Of a DNA stretch of 7,731 nt, positions 5,803 through 7,731 are shown in pieces. The DNA is from Patescibacteria group bacterium (GTDB taxonomy: Bacteria > Patescibacteria > Microgenomatia > Levybacterales > UBA12049). The notes beneath the pieces are model-generated. The model was not told where the DNA came from. It made no database searches and saw nothing but the letters and a program-made list of their open reading frames with translations. Both the position numbers and the translations under genes were made by a program. Position 1 is the stretch's first letter. Every line of letters begins with the position of its first letter. Location: the NCBI GenBank assembly GCA_023381035.1, contig JAMCTK010000032.1:1-7731 (forward strand), in the 5' to 3' direction.

Positions 5803-7731
<1,929 letters not shown>

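Overview
The window is AT-rich, compact bacterial chromosome. It holds six housekeeping genes (two cut by the window edges) and two small uncharacterised genes. Coding density is very high: intergenic gaps are 1-136 bp and three gene pairs overlap by exactly 11 bp. The translated genes use the standard code. AT-richness, tight packing, near-absence of Shine-Dalgarno sites, a divergent FolD and a CAD-like aspartate carbamoyltransferase together suggest a small-genome lineage such as the Candidate Phyla Radiation (Patescibacteria). That placement is inference from style, not a phylogenetic result.

Layout. Seven of the eight genes are on the minus strand, so transcription runs from right to left. 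The order is gyrB (5' end beyond the right edge), a 103-codon two-helix membrane protein, ppa (inorganic pyrophosphatase), gyrA, and folD. Each member overlaps or nearly touches the next, except for a 75-bp gap before gyrA. After folD lies one plus-strand gene (1152-1568) encoding a small exported or membrane-associated glycine-zipper protein; its 3' end overlaps the 3' end of folD. A 136-bp divergent control region (1016-1151) separates it from pyrB, which is followed after 4 bp by the first 22 codons of carA, running off the left edge.

How the genes fit together. GyrB and GyrA form DNA gyrase. Ppa removes the pyrophosphate released by nucleic-acid synthesis and other reactions. FolD supplies one-carbon folates for purine and thymidylate synthesis. 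CarA (glutaminase subunit of carbamoyl-phosphate synthetase) and PyrB make carbamoyl phosphate and carbamoyl aspartate, the opening steps of pyrimidine synthesis. The window is thus a nucleotide-supply and DNA-topology neighbourhood.

Most interesting part. There is no defence system, mobile element, CRISPR array or RNA gene that I can support. The least ordinary stretch is 1016-1200. It has a strong extended -10 promoter placed so that the plus-strand gene is probably leaderless, an opposing pyrB promoter, a palindrome between direct repeats, and a terminator-like hairpin whose T-run touches the pyrB start codon. The plus-strand protein also has a Tat-like signal in which the second arginine is glycine.
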